DNA of 64,000 bases from Chlamydomonas reinhardtii (lineage: Eukaryota > Chlorophyta > Chlorophyceae > Chlamydomonadales > Chlamydomonadaceae): NCBI RefSeq assembly GCF_000002595.2, contig NC_057010.1, positions 2,102,721 through 2,166,720 of the forward strand, given 5' to 3'. This document shows, one piece after another, positions 21,887 through 32,985 of the stretch. The position numbers and the translations under genes were made by a program. The notes below the pieces were generated by a model. It was not told the origin of the DNA. It saw nothing but the letters and a program-made list of their open reading frames with translations, and searched no databases. The number at the start of each line of letters is the position of its first letter. Position 1 is the stretch's first letter.

Positions 21887-24800
21887 ATGGACGACCCGCT
21901 CACGCAGAGTCCCGACCCCCTAGACGAGTTAGGTGGCCTTGTAGGCGAGACGTTGAACCTATTTGATGCACCGGTCAACCCCGGCAGCGCAAGTCGTAGC
22001 CCGGCTCAAGCCCTTCCCGCCCAGCACTCGGACAGTCCTGGCTTTGCTTCAGCAGCCCTGGGAACGCGCTCTCCGGATGCAGTGGCGCAGTCGATAGACT
22101 TGGACTTGCTTGGCGCGGGGCCAGCCGGAACCTCCTCGTTGCCACGCGCAGCGACGGGGGCACCAGAGGTGGATGTTCCGCTCGTTGGCGAAGACGATGT
22201 TCAGCTAGGCTTTGGTTACGAACCCCCCTCTCAGCCAGCTCAACCATCGTTTGGTGCTGGTCCGCTTGGTGAGCGGGCTGTCGCGGGCTGCCTTTTTTGC
22301 TGCACTGCGGTCGGCCGGCACAACACCCGCCTCCGAAGCAGCTTCCAGCAGCGCCCGTTCCCCGCATCCCCGGCCCTCGAGCTCCTGCATTCTCTCACGC
22401 GCTACTTGAGGGCCCTCAACATCACCGCATGACTTCAGACACTAGGCACATTTGCTCTCACACCCGTAGCGCGCCATTTGCCTGCTGCGAAACACACTCC
22501 TTCCGCTGGGGCACCGCGCCCAGGCTCTCCGTTCCCAACCGCTTCTGCCATACCCTGCCCTGCCACTCAGTCCCCCAACACCCCCCCGACACCCCGACTC
22601 ACAGGCCACATGGAGTCGCACTCAGCCGCTGCCACGCAGCCCAGCCCGCGCGACTCCTACCGCGAGCTCCAGCCCGACGACGGCCCCAGCGCCGGCGCCG
22701 GGCCCAGCACCAGCGCCGGAGGCGCCTCCACCTCAGCCGCCGGGGCCGGCGGCTCCGAGCCGCCGGCCATCCGTGTGTGGGTGCGGGATCCGGAGCGCTC
22801 TGAGGCGCCGAGCAAGCTGGGCATTCGCACCACCTACTTCACGTACCTGGTCCGCACGGAGAGCGTGCTGCAGGGCATGCGCACCGACGGCACGGAGGTC
22901 CGCCGCCGCTTCTCCGAGTTTGACGTGAGCGGGCGCCCGGGCGGCGCGGTCTGGGTCAAGGGTGGCGTGGGCACCAGCGGTGCGGGGTTTCGGCACGGGG
23001 TTGCGGTGTGCTGCAGACGAGCTGTGGGTGGTGGCTGAGGCTGTTGGTGGAGGGCCAGGTGTTGGGCTGGAGCGTGCGCGCCGCACATGCCGAGCAGCTG
23101 CCGAGGCCATCGGGCACACCTCCTACCGACCACATCAAGCACCTGCCTGCAACCCTCGCTGCTCACAAAACTGCCCCGCACCTCCATTACTGCCAGTGTC
23201 TAAGTAGCAATGCCTAAACCTCCTCCCTTCACCGCCCCATTCGCTCGCGCAGGCGCTGCACAAGCTAATCAAGGCCCACTACCGCGGCTACATCATCCCG
23301 CCGCTGCCCGAGAAGTCCTTCATCGACGCCAAGCTGGCGCACGAGGACTTCCTGCGACTGCGCCGTGCCGACCTGCAGGTGTGTGGGGGCGGGGGCCGCG
23401 AACGCCCCTGGTGTGGTACGGCTGCGGCGTGCGGCTGTGGCGGTAATAGCATGCGGGGTTGGTGTACTTGACTTGCTCATGGGCCCCAAGGTATCTGAAT
23501 TGCCGCGGCCAGACAGCACAGGCTGCGTGGCGCACGCCCCACATCCCGCTTCGGCTGCCTGCATTCACTCAATCTTGCATGGATGGGCCCATTACCCGGC
23601 TGCTGAACTTCACGGACATCGGTAGCAACGCGCCTGCTATACTACTGTTGCTGGCTACGCCTCCACTTCTAAATAATCATGGATGTACGCCCTCCCTCCT
23701 CCCGCACGCCAGGCCTTCCTGCGCGGCATCGTGAGCCACCCGGCGCTGCGTGATGCCGAGGCGCTCAAGCTGTTCCTGCTGCAGCCCGGCGAGCTGCAGT
23801 ACAACCCCGCATGGATCAGCATGCTGCACGGCATCGGCAGTGAGTAGGGGGGGGCAAGGGGATCCCGAGCCAATAGGGGTCCGAACTGTCAAGGAAGGGA
23901 GGTAGCGGGCATGCTGTTTGATGTTGGGCTGCCAGTGGCTTGCTGCGGACTGGTGGGGAACAAGGTCGAGAGCAGGGAGGGCGGCGGGAGAGCGTGAGGG
24001 CACACGTAAGGCCGTCTTCACAAGCAAACCGGCTACAATGACATGCTGGAGAATGTGTGGGGGTTGCGGCAGGCAGTTGAGGCTGAAGTGGCTCCTGACG
24101 AAGATCTCCCCGCGGTACAGGCACGCCGGACGGGAACGAGGGCATGGTGGGCGCGCTGGGTGTGGGCGGCGGCGGCGCGGTCGCCACAGCCAAGGCGACC
24201 GCAGGCTTCAACAGCCTGGTGGCGTGGGTGCGACACAGCGTGGGCGTGGCAGCCGGGTCGCGGCGGGAGCTGGACGAGGACGAGCAGCAGCTGCGGCACG
24301 TGAGTGTGTGTGTGGGGGGGAGGGAGCCGTAGATACCAGCCCAAACTAAAGCAAACCAAGCGAAGTTAGCGGAGCGCGGTCAGAGGCCAAATATGCAAGC
24401 GATAATACTTATGGGAAGGGGCCGAGATGTCGTGGAGAAGCATGCGAGCGGCGCGGCGACAGACGTTGCCGCCCGGGCTCGGTGGCGCGCACAACAGCAC
24501 AGCACAGTCGCGCGGAGACGACACTACAAACTGCACGACTTACTTGGCGACCAGGAAAGCAGCCAGGCGGGGGGGGGGGCGTGGTGGCGGAATGGGGGGT
24601 AGGGAAGGGTTGGAGGAAAGAGTGGAAAGGCAGTCCCCGCCCTGCGCAAAGAAGAACCGGATGACAGGAATCTGGGAAAGGCGCGCGGATAGGGACGCGG
24701 GCGAAAAGAGGGGTTGACTGGGGTTGAGCATGGAGGCAAGGGTGGAGAGTGAAAGAAAAAGTAGAATAGTTGGCTGTTCGTGTAATTAGGCACGTGCCCA

Positions 24801-27442
24801 TAACAGAATGGTGCAGCCGCCGTGCCTTTCTCCCCCCTCTCACTCCTAAGGGCCCTGCCCCTGCTCCCGGCGCTGCCCCTTACGCTGCCCTTGATCTCGG
24901 CACTTCATACTCGTAGAAGTAAACCACTCCGTCTTGCATGGGCATGGGCGGCTACCCCCCGACCTGCAGGCCAAGGAGCTGATGCGCGACCTGGAGCGGC
25001 TGCTGCAGCTGTGCTGCGAGTCGGCGCGCGTCATGTGCGGCCACATGGAGTCGCTGGCCAGCGACATGTACGAGCTGGGCAGGAACATGGGCATGCTGTC
25101 CAAGGTGGGGGGCGTGGAGGGACGGAGGGAGGGTGGAGGGAGGAGGGAGGGAGGGAGGGAGGGAGGGAGGGAGGGAGGGAGGGAGGGAGGGAGGGAGGGA
25201 GGGAGGGAGGGAAGGAGGGAAGGAGGGAGGGAGGGGCGAGCTTGGGGCGTGGGTGGGAATGGGTTAGGATGGGTGCAAGGGCGGGTGTTGAGTAAGATGT
25301 GTGAAGCACGCGGTGACGGATGCGAATCGGGAGGCAGTGGCAGAGCTGGCACGGGCTGATTGCCGGCAGCGAGCCTGCGGGCCGCACCTCTGTCCCACAG
25401 TCCGATACCGTACCCCGACTCGGTTGGCCCTGTTGGCCCTGACGCTTGCCTGGTGTCGCGCGCTGGTGTCGTTCCTGCAGTGGGAGGAGACGCTGCGCGC
25501 GCACAGCGGCACCTACACGGAGGCGGGCTACAGCGCCAGCAAGCGCGCCGCGGACTGCAAGCAGCTCAGCTACGCCACGGCGCGGCAGCACACGCTGTGG
25601 AAGAGCGCGTCGGTCAAGACGGCGGCGAGCCTGGTGCGGGGTCTGGGGCTGGGTGCTGGGGTGGGGTGGCGCGGGGAGGAGGGGAACGGAGGATGGTGGT
25701 TGTCGATTGCGGCGAAGCAGGCGAGCGGCGGGTTTATGGGAGGAGGCAAAGCGTGCCGGGCTGGCTATCAGGGCGATCAGGGCTCCAGAAGATTGCGGAC
25801 TGTCGGCTCGAGTCCCTTACGAGTCCGGACACGGAACAAGAATGTGTGTCGGCTCTCGGTCCGTTGAGCACGAACGGGCGCATGCAGCATGCTTCACGCG
25901 CCCACGCCCACGTACACACGTGCCCTGTGCAGGTGGCGCTGCACGACTACTACATCATCATGCCGGAGGCGGTGGCGGCGTTGGAGGAGCGCGAGCGGGT
26001 GAGGCGCACCGAGGCCGCATCGCGGGGGAGATAGGGCTACATGCCCCCGAGCCCAATGTATAAAATTCCATGGGGGGGAGGGTACCCATCCTTCCGGCCG
26101 CAACACAGCGGTTGTATATGTACGCGCGCAGTGGCAGTATGTTTAACAGGATGTCGCACTTGTCGACAACCTTAATCTTTACGCCTCCGAGCCACTCACT
26201 CCCTCCTTCCAACTTGCAACCACCCGCCCTCTCGCCCTCTTCCTCTCGCCCTCTCCCTCTCGCCCGGTTCAGTGCCTGGACCAGATCCACGACCTGGAGG
26301 CGGAGCTGGCGGCCAAGCAGGCGGAGCTCAGCAAGAGCGGCGGGGCGGCCGGGAGGGTGAGTGGACAGGGGCCGGTGGCAGCAGGGCTGGGCGGTGTAGC
26401 GGCGGAGCAGGCGCGGTATCAGGTGGCATGGTGCCGGCGGCGCAGGAGGAGGGAGGCAGGCGGGTGTAGGGCTGTAAACGTGTGCTTGTCGGAGCGGTCC
26501 GCATGGGAGTTTTGTACCGGTGGTCGCGGCCGCTGTCCCACGCCTCCTGTCCAGGCCGCTTTAGACGTGTGCCTGTGCGGCGTTGGCGGTGCAGGGCTTG
26601 CAGGGCCGGCAGACGCAGGGCGACCGGCGCGCCTACACGCTGACCAACGCCGTGGACAAGCTGGAGGAGCAGCTCAAGGTGGGAGGGGCTTGCAGGGGGG
26701 GGGGGCGGGCTGTGTTGTGGGATTGGAGTGGAGCTGGCGGTTTGCAGCGCCCGGCAGGCACTACGGTGTGTTTGCATGTCTGCCCCGATGCGCGCGTTTG
26801 AGAAGCGCAACTCATGCTCGCGCGCCCGTCCATCCATCCAAGTCTGCGGTACACGACCGCACCCAGCGTAACGCAAAACACAACGCAACCCGACCCGGCC
26901 CGGCCCGCGGCGCAGGCGTGCCGCGACACGTACGCGCTGGTCAAGGGCCGCAACAGCGAGGAGCTGCGGCGGCTGCACCTGAGCCGCGAAGCGGACTTCC
27001 ACGCCATGATGGCGCACTACAGCCGGGTGCAGGCGCAGCTCATGCAGGCGGCCGCCGACATGTGGCGCACGGTACGCAGAGGAGGGAGGGAGGGAGGGAC
27101 ACGCGCGCGCAAATGGGCCCTATGTGTGAGAGGGGGCGGCGGGAATCCGGAGCCCAAGCCGCGCTCGGCGTGTGTCCAGCCTTTGCCTTGCCTGTCGCCC
27201 GGCATCCGGATGCGACCCTACTGCCGGATTGCGGGACCTTGGCCCTTGTGAAGTAGCAGCCATCAACGTCGCTGGCTCTTCTTAAAGGGCCCTGCTCCTT
27301 GCCGGCTCCTCTATAAGAACCCTGCTCCTTGCCGGTCGCGCCCTGTTCGACGCTTGTGCAGACGGCGCGGCAGTTTGCGGGCGAGCCGGTGGACAGCGGC
27401 GCCCTCCCGGCGGACGGCGACTCGCCGCGCTTGGACGAGTGA
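21887..27442 (+). CDS. PX-BAR sorting nexin, SNX1/SNX2 (Vps5)-like
   Basis: Twelve exons (21887-22268, 22605-22924, 23253-23378, 23713-23839, 24121-24299, 24970-25104, 25481-25633, 25933-25998, 26273-26356, 26595-26678, 26916-27071, 27362-27442) give 630 residues in frame. Residues 1-200 are an acidic, Ser/Ala-rich leader starting MDDPL. The PX domain follows: TTYFTYLVRT, EVRRRFSEFD, HYRGYIIPPLPEKSF, LRRADLQAFLRGIVSHP, with the RRF-S/D-F and PPxPxK features that bind PI3P. The C-terminal half is a BAR-type coiled coil (KELMRDLERLLQLC to RLHLSREADFHAMM), like plant SNX2 and yeast Vps5. Such proteins form the membrane-bending dimer of retromer on endosomes. Choosing between SNX1 and SNX2 is not possible by eye. 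Introns hold R1, R2 and a long GGGA tract. Confidence 0.9.
23659..23712 (+). repeat. Intron 3'-end repeat R1 (sorting nexin intron)
   Basis: CCACTTCTAAATAATCATGG followed by ATGTACGCCCTCC and a C-rich tract that ends at the GCCAG acceptor of the sorting nexin exon 23713-23839. Same layout as the ZW10 and PDI-like copies. Confidence 0.68.
24329..24388 (+). repeat. Dispersed repeat R2 copy in a sorting nexin intron
   Basis: GTAGATACCAGCCCAAACTA core continuing into AAGTTAGCGGAGCGCGG. It begins about 30 bases after the donor of the exon ending at 24299. Confidence 0.7.
25119..25243 (+). repeat. GGGA tetranucleotide tract in a sorting nexin intron
   Basis: About 25 GGGA units with a few GGT or AGGA interruptions, beginning some 15 bases after the donor of the exon ending at 25104. 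A purine-only strand of this length can form triplex or G-rich structures. Confidence 0.9.
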
Positions 27443-29193
27443 GCGCTGCTGCTGCGGCGGCGGCAGCGCGTGCGTGCATATGTGCATGCTGATGTGTTGG
27501 CGTGTGTATGTGCGTGTGTGTATGTGTGCGCCAAGTGCAGGCGTCGCTTGGGGCTGGGACGGCCATGTGCCGGTGGTTTATGAGAGAGGGCTGTGGGCTT
27601 GGGCGCCTACGTGTGTGGGATGAAGGGTGGCGCTTGTTCAACGGGTGTGGGCGAGACAAGGGATGCTGGCTGGCTTGGGGTGTGCAGATGCATGGCGTGG
27701 CATGTGGCAACGTGGAACAAACTGTACAGCAGGGGCGCCCGTGTGTACAGGCCGCGCAATCGCGGCCTTTGGGGGACGGGTTGTCTGGCTAGATGATTGC
27801 TTGAGCAGACTGGGTGCATACACTGGGAATTGCGCCCTGTCCGTTTCATTGGACGGGCGCCGGGCCAGTGCGAATGTGTGGACATGGGGTGGGTGCCACT
27901 CAAGGACTGAGTCCCGGGTGTGACATGGGGGTGGATGTGAGGATCTCGGCGCGTGCATGATGGGAGCGAGCAAGCAAATCTGCGGCGCTGTGACGGCTTC
28001 ACGAGTAGATGCGTTGTGATTGAGCTGCTGATACTTGGTCTATCAGCGCGTGGACCACTTCGCCTCTCAGCATCTCATACCTCCTGACACGCAAACGTGA
28101 TAAATGACCTAAGCGTGACTTGTCGTCTGGCCAGGCATTCCTGTCTGAGCCACGACAACGCTATCACCCAGCCAGCACGCGCCTCTGTCATGTTGAGGCA
28201 CGCCTGTCTTATGCACGGGGTCGGCGTTACTGGGTCGCCAGGGCTTGGGCCCAAGAAGGCAAGAACCCATCGTGGTATCCGGAATGCTGTAGAGGACTCC
28301 TGAGCAAGCCAGCACGTGCCTGTCGCCATGGGGCTCGACTGCCCCCTCCACTGCGGTGTCGACACCCCTACAAGGTCAACGGCTGACAGTGACCTGGCCA
28401 CCCACAAGTTGGCGTTGTGGTGCACGGAATGATCATTAATGCAGCGGTGCTCGGTCTGCATGACACTGCATGACGAGAAGTGGACTAGGGAGCTTCAACA
28501 CCGCCAGCAGGTATGCATGGTTGGGAGACCAGTGGTGGGCCCTGTACGGGCCCCGCCCTAGCCTGAGGGCCAAGCCAGGCCAAAAAGGGTCATTTGGAGG
28601 GAAGCTGCGCTAATCAGTGTAGTGATAAAGCTTCGCGTTCGGACCCTGCAAAAATCGTCTACACTTCTGTAAACCCCACTTGCTCACTGATTCACGGCTG
28701 GCACGGCGTTGCCATCAAAACAATGGAATCCAACCCATAACGCCACTTCAGCCATTGGGACAGTCTACATGTCAACGCGGATTCTTGTAAAGTTTCTCTC
28801 CCAAGGCTGCGCTCACCCAAACCTGCACGGCCGCTTATAGCTTCCGCTGATGTGATTGGGCGCCGCGGAGCGTCTCTGTATGAATCTTTATGTGCCTCAT
28901 AATGGACTACCCACAACAAAGTCAACAATACTCCACGACAACCTGCCACACGCCTCCTGTACCTGCTCTCCAATACTCGCCGTCACTCAACGCTCGACAC
29001 AACCAGCATGGATGTAATCACTCAAGCAGCGTACGGCATCAGCTGCCTCAACCGCCAATCCTGTCGCTTCGCACAGCGCACCGTTGCCCCCACAAGCCCT
29101 CAGATCTGCAACTCACATTCGTTATTCTTCTCCTGGTGCCCCGACGCACACACGCGCACGTAGTCTAAAACCAGCCCCCTTCTGACCTCTCAG
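27443..29193. other. Tail-to-tail intergenic, sorting nexin / START-like gene
   Basis: 1.75 kb between two convergent stops. Open frames exist but none has a domain or splice pattern. It must hold both 3' UTRs; a TGTAA near 28668 is one candidate poly(A) signal for the plus-strand gene. A short inverted repeat (GGGCCC around TGTACGGGCCC) lies near 28539-28556. Confidence 0.5.
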
Positions 29194-32100
29194 CTATCTG
29201 CTGCCGCCGCTACCTGCCGACACCTGCGCGCGGATAAGAACCAACAGGAGCGGAGGGGGTGAATGACTGTCCGGAAACAATGACCGCCAGGTCCGGCGCT
29301 CGCCACCAGAACCATGTCGACTGGATTGCTCTTGAGCCCCAAACAACATGCATGTATACCGCTGCTACCTTACAAGGCATGAGCTGCAAACTAGGAAACC
29401 CCAGCGACCGCCACACGCGCACTGCAACAAACGCACCACACGCACCTGTTTGTACCGCATGTACGCCACCGCGCCTGAGCCCGCCACCAGCGACACCGCC
29501 GCCACCAGTCCGAGGTAGCCGCCCCAGCCCGCGCCGGGCGCCGCCACCGCCGTCGCCGCCGCCGCGCTGGTTGCCGTTCTGGATGCTGCCGAGCCCGCTG
29601 CAGCCGCCCCTGACGCCGCAGCGGGTCGTGACCGTGCGGTCGGCCGCTTGCCCGCCAGCTTGTCTCGAAGCACCTGTGCCCAGGTCGGAATGAATTAAGG
29701 TACGTGCAGGCACGTTTGCTGGTGCTGGGTATACCGTAGGCCATTTGCCCATCCCGCTGCGCCCTTCCCCCTGCCTCCAGCAGCCACAGCCCCCACCTCC
29801 AGCCGCCAAGACAAGGGTTAGGGCCACACCTCCCTCGCGCTGTATTAGAAGGGTTTGGAGTAATCTACCCCAACCCCGCAGCCTCCCCACACACCTGTAT
29901 GTTGTCGTCCATGTTTCGAATCATGTCCTCCAGATTGCGCAGGCTGGCGGCCGTGTCCGCCGTGCTAGCCTGGATGTGGCGTAGGCACTCCACAATGACG
30001 TCCTCCAGCCGCTTTGGGGCATACGGCACAACCTCCGCACTTGCGCCTGCGGCAGCGGGTGCGCCGAGCAGCAGCACCACAATCTAACTCCAATCAACAA
30101 TACCCTTCAGCACCAAGCACAGAGCCCAACCAACATCACACGACCAACTCCTGAATACCGTGAACAAATCCAGTCTCCAGTGCCGAAGCCATTGTAGCCT
30201 TGTTGTGATTAGTTATCGCACCTGACGGACCTGCCTCGCCGCCCTCCACCTCGGCGCCAGTGGGCGCCTGCGCCAGCTCCGACTCGTCGTCCCAGGCGTC
30301 GTAGAAGACGTCGGGGCCGCCGCCAGAGGGAGTGGCGGCGCGGGCGGCGGCGCCGGGCGGCGGCGCGGGGCGCTCCGGCACCTCCTCCCGCTCAGACTGC
30401 CACCTGTGGCGCGGTGCGGTGCGGTGTGTGGTGTGTGTGGGCAGTCGAGGCCAAACCCCAAGCAAATTGAGACCCAGTGTTCAATGCTATGTTGTAGCCT
30501 GGCGGAGAGATTGTTGGCACGGGGCATGCGCGGACCGAGGAACGGTACAGCTTTGCAACGTGAGGGCAGTTTGGCATGTTGGCTGTGTGGATGGGGCCGT
30601 GGCCGCACCACACACACACACATGACTCTGCGGGACCCACTTCCTGAAGTAGGTTTTGCACCACTCGAGGAAGGTGTTGATGGACGCCTGAGCCTCCGTC
30701 GCCATCGTGGACTGTGGGTTGGTGTGTGGGGTGGAAGCGGCGGTGTCGGAAGCAGTCTTATGGTAATGGCACATTGACAGTGGAAAAGTGCGAGAGCAGG
30801 ATACGGTAGTAAGGGGCACGCGCCTGGCTCCTTTCGCGCATAGTCGGGATCCCGCTTGTGCCCTGGTGCGCACGCGCCCTCACCTCCACTTGTGTGTTCA
30901 ATGGCCAGGCGAGGCCAGCGGAACACCGCATCAGTGCCGTCACCTGTGCGGGGGCCAGGGCCCGAGACCAGAGGATATTGAGATGGACCGGCAAGACCGG
31001 GTATGGCGTGGTGAGGCGCGGTGGGTTGTGTGGTCCAGCTTGGTGTGTTGCGGTGTGTTGCGATGTGACACGGTGTGTGTGTCGTACACAGGGGGTTTTA
31101 CAAGGCTCAGTGCCAAGGAGGGTGGGGGCAACGCCATTGGCACGACTTCCCATCCACCCGTATCAGAGAGCACTGACCCGTGTGCTGCCATTGGGCAGGG
31201 TGGAGACCTCCAGGAACCCAGACGTCGTGAACTTGTTGGCGCCGGGAAACTGCGCCGGGAGGAAGTCACTAGTGTCAAAGCAAAGATGCCTTTGTGTGCA
31301 AGGTGTACGTACTTGCTCAGCGTCGCTCGTTTCCTTTTCCACCGGCTTGGTCCTCCTACAAGCCTCCGTTGGCCAATGCCTCGTCCCCTTCCCAAACCTT
31401 CATTGCGCGGCGGCCTCTCTCGTGCACGCTCCCTACCCGATGCCATACAATTCAGCTTCGTCCAACCGTACCACTTCCTTCATGGCCCTTGACCCTTCGC
31501 ATCCTCTTCCCCGGCCTCCGGCCCCTCCTGCCCGAGTCCCCGTCATTCCTTCCCCGATCCCTCACTCCCCCGTTGTCTCCCCATCGCCGCCTCCCGCCGC
31601 CTCACATTGAGAGTGGGCTCTGACACCAGCTTGAACGAGCTCTTGTCCTCCGCCCACTCGAGCTGCTGCACCTCAGTCACAGGCACGCTGTCCAGACCTG
31701 CAGCCACGAGGGGGGCGAAGCGCCAGGGGCGTAGAGGTGGGTCAACTTTGAACCATTCCCGTAAGGAAACTGTCGCGCTGCAAGGAGGAACAAGGGGCGT
31801 AGAGGTGGGAGCCGCGGCAGGAGCCTCCAAGAATCCTGAGAGTACTTCGCATAGCGGTAATGTGCCTTCGCCTCTGCGGCCTCTGCTGTGCATGCGGTGG
31901 GCGGAGCGGGGTGCGGGCCTGCGCGCCCGCACCTGCTGTGGCCATCCTAGCTGATGACCGTGATGCATGTTATTCCAGCCCTACGGCGCCAACCGTGCTC
32001 CCTTCACCAGTCCCCGCCGTGCCTGTCTGCGACCGACTGCAACCTCCGGCACCTCAACCACGCGCAACCACCGGCAGCTCCAAATACCCAACACCCTCCC

Positions 32101-32985
32101 ACGACCAGTTCACCTTGTGGCGGTCCCGTGCCCCATGGAGCGGTCCCGTGCCCCATGGAGCAGTCCCCTGACCCATAGAGCGCACCGTGACCCATGGAAC
32201 GCGCCCTGATCTTGGCACTCTAGCGGTGCTGCTTGCGCCGCGTCCCTGCCCCGCTGCCTCCCGGGTCGCGGCGCCACTGGCAACCCCACCCGCCCACACC
32301 CCACCCGCCCACACCCCCTGGCCCCAGTCACCCCTCGCACCCCCCGCACCGCCCCGCAGCCGCCTCAGCCCCCCAAAGCCAGCAGCCTCCTTAGCACAGC
32401 TAGCATTCTCACCGATAATGCGCTTTAGGAAGGCTGGCACGTTCATCGGCATCACAAACTTGACCGTGCGGCTGCCGTCGGCGCTCCACGGCTGCGCACT
32501 CGCCGTGGTGTCACCGTTGACCTCCGCATGGAAGGCCCGCGTGGCCTTGTCATCCGAGTAGATTGCAGAAAAGTAGGTCTGTTAAGAGGCACGAAGCGGT
32601 GGCGGAATTCGAGAGGAGGGAGTGGAAGTTCAGGGAACAAGAGGGAGAGCAGGGGCGCTCGCCCGGACCAGGGTGGTGCCAACGAGGCTCCCCAGCTGCT
32701 GGGAACCCCCGAGCCTTTCCATGTTCGTGAAGGCCCGCGTGCATTTACAGACGCGCTACCATATTTCAAGCTGTTCGATGGCAACGCGCGGCTGTGACAG
32801 GACGTTTTGGCGGGTTCGCTGGGCCGGATGTCGCGCCATCAGCAAGCAAAGAGAGTCGCTCCCCGTTCTATGTAGTCGCTACATCATATTGTCATGTATA
32901 CAGCTCGTATTCAGGCGGCTATTGCAAGCGCGCGCACCTTCGCGTCGCAGTCTGGCACCTCAGTTGATATCTCTATTTCCTTCAT
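29194..32985 (-). CDS. Tail-anchored START-like (SRPBCC/VASt-type) lipid-binding protein
   Basis: Ten exons on the minus strand (32985-32938, 32578-32413, 31697-31606, 31249-31178, 30943-30884, 30711-30641, 30403-30222, 30046-29895, 29673-29446, then a short last exon ending at 29194) give about 366 residues, in frame at every junction. Residues 1-165 look like a helix-grip START-like fold: IEISTEVPDCDAKTYFSAIY, FHAEVNGDTT, SRTVKFVMPMNVPAFLKRII, SSFKLVSEPTL, FTTSGFLEVSTL, and a closing long helix ASINTFLEWCKTYF. This resembles VASt or DUF2505 domains, which carry lipids; I cannot tell which. An acidic linker, a possible coiled coil (DVIVECLRHIQAS to MIRNMDDNIQ) and one hydrophobic helix (YLGLVAAVSLVAGSGAVAYM) near the C-terminus follow, leaving only about 12 residues beyond. 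That is the layout of a tail-anchored membrane-contact-site protein. The lipid role and location are inference. Confidence 0.72.
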
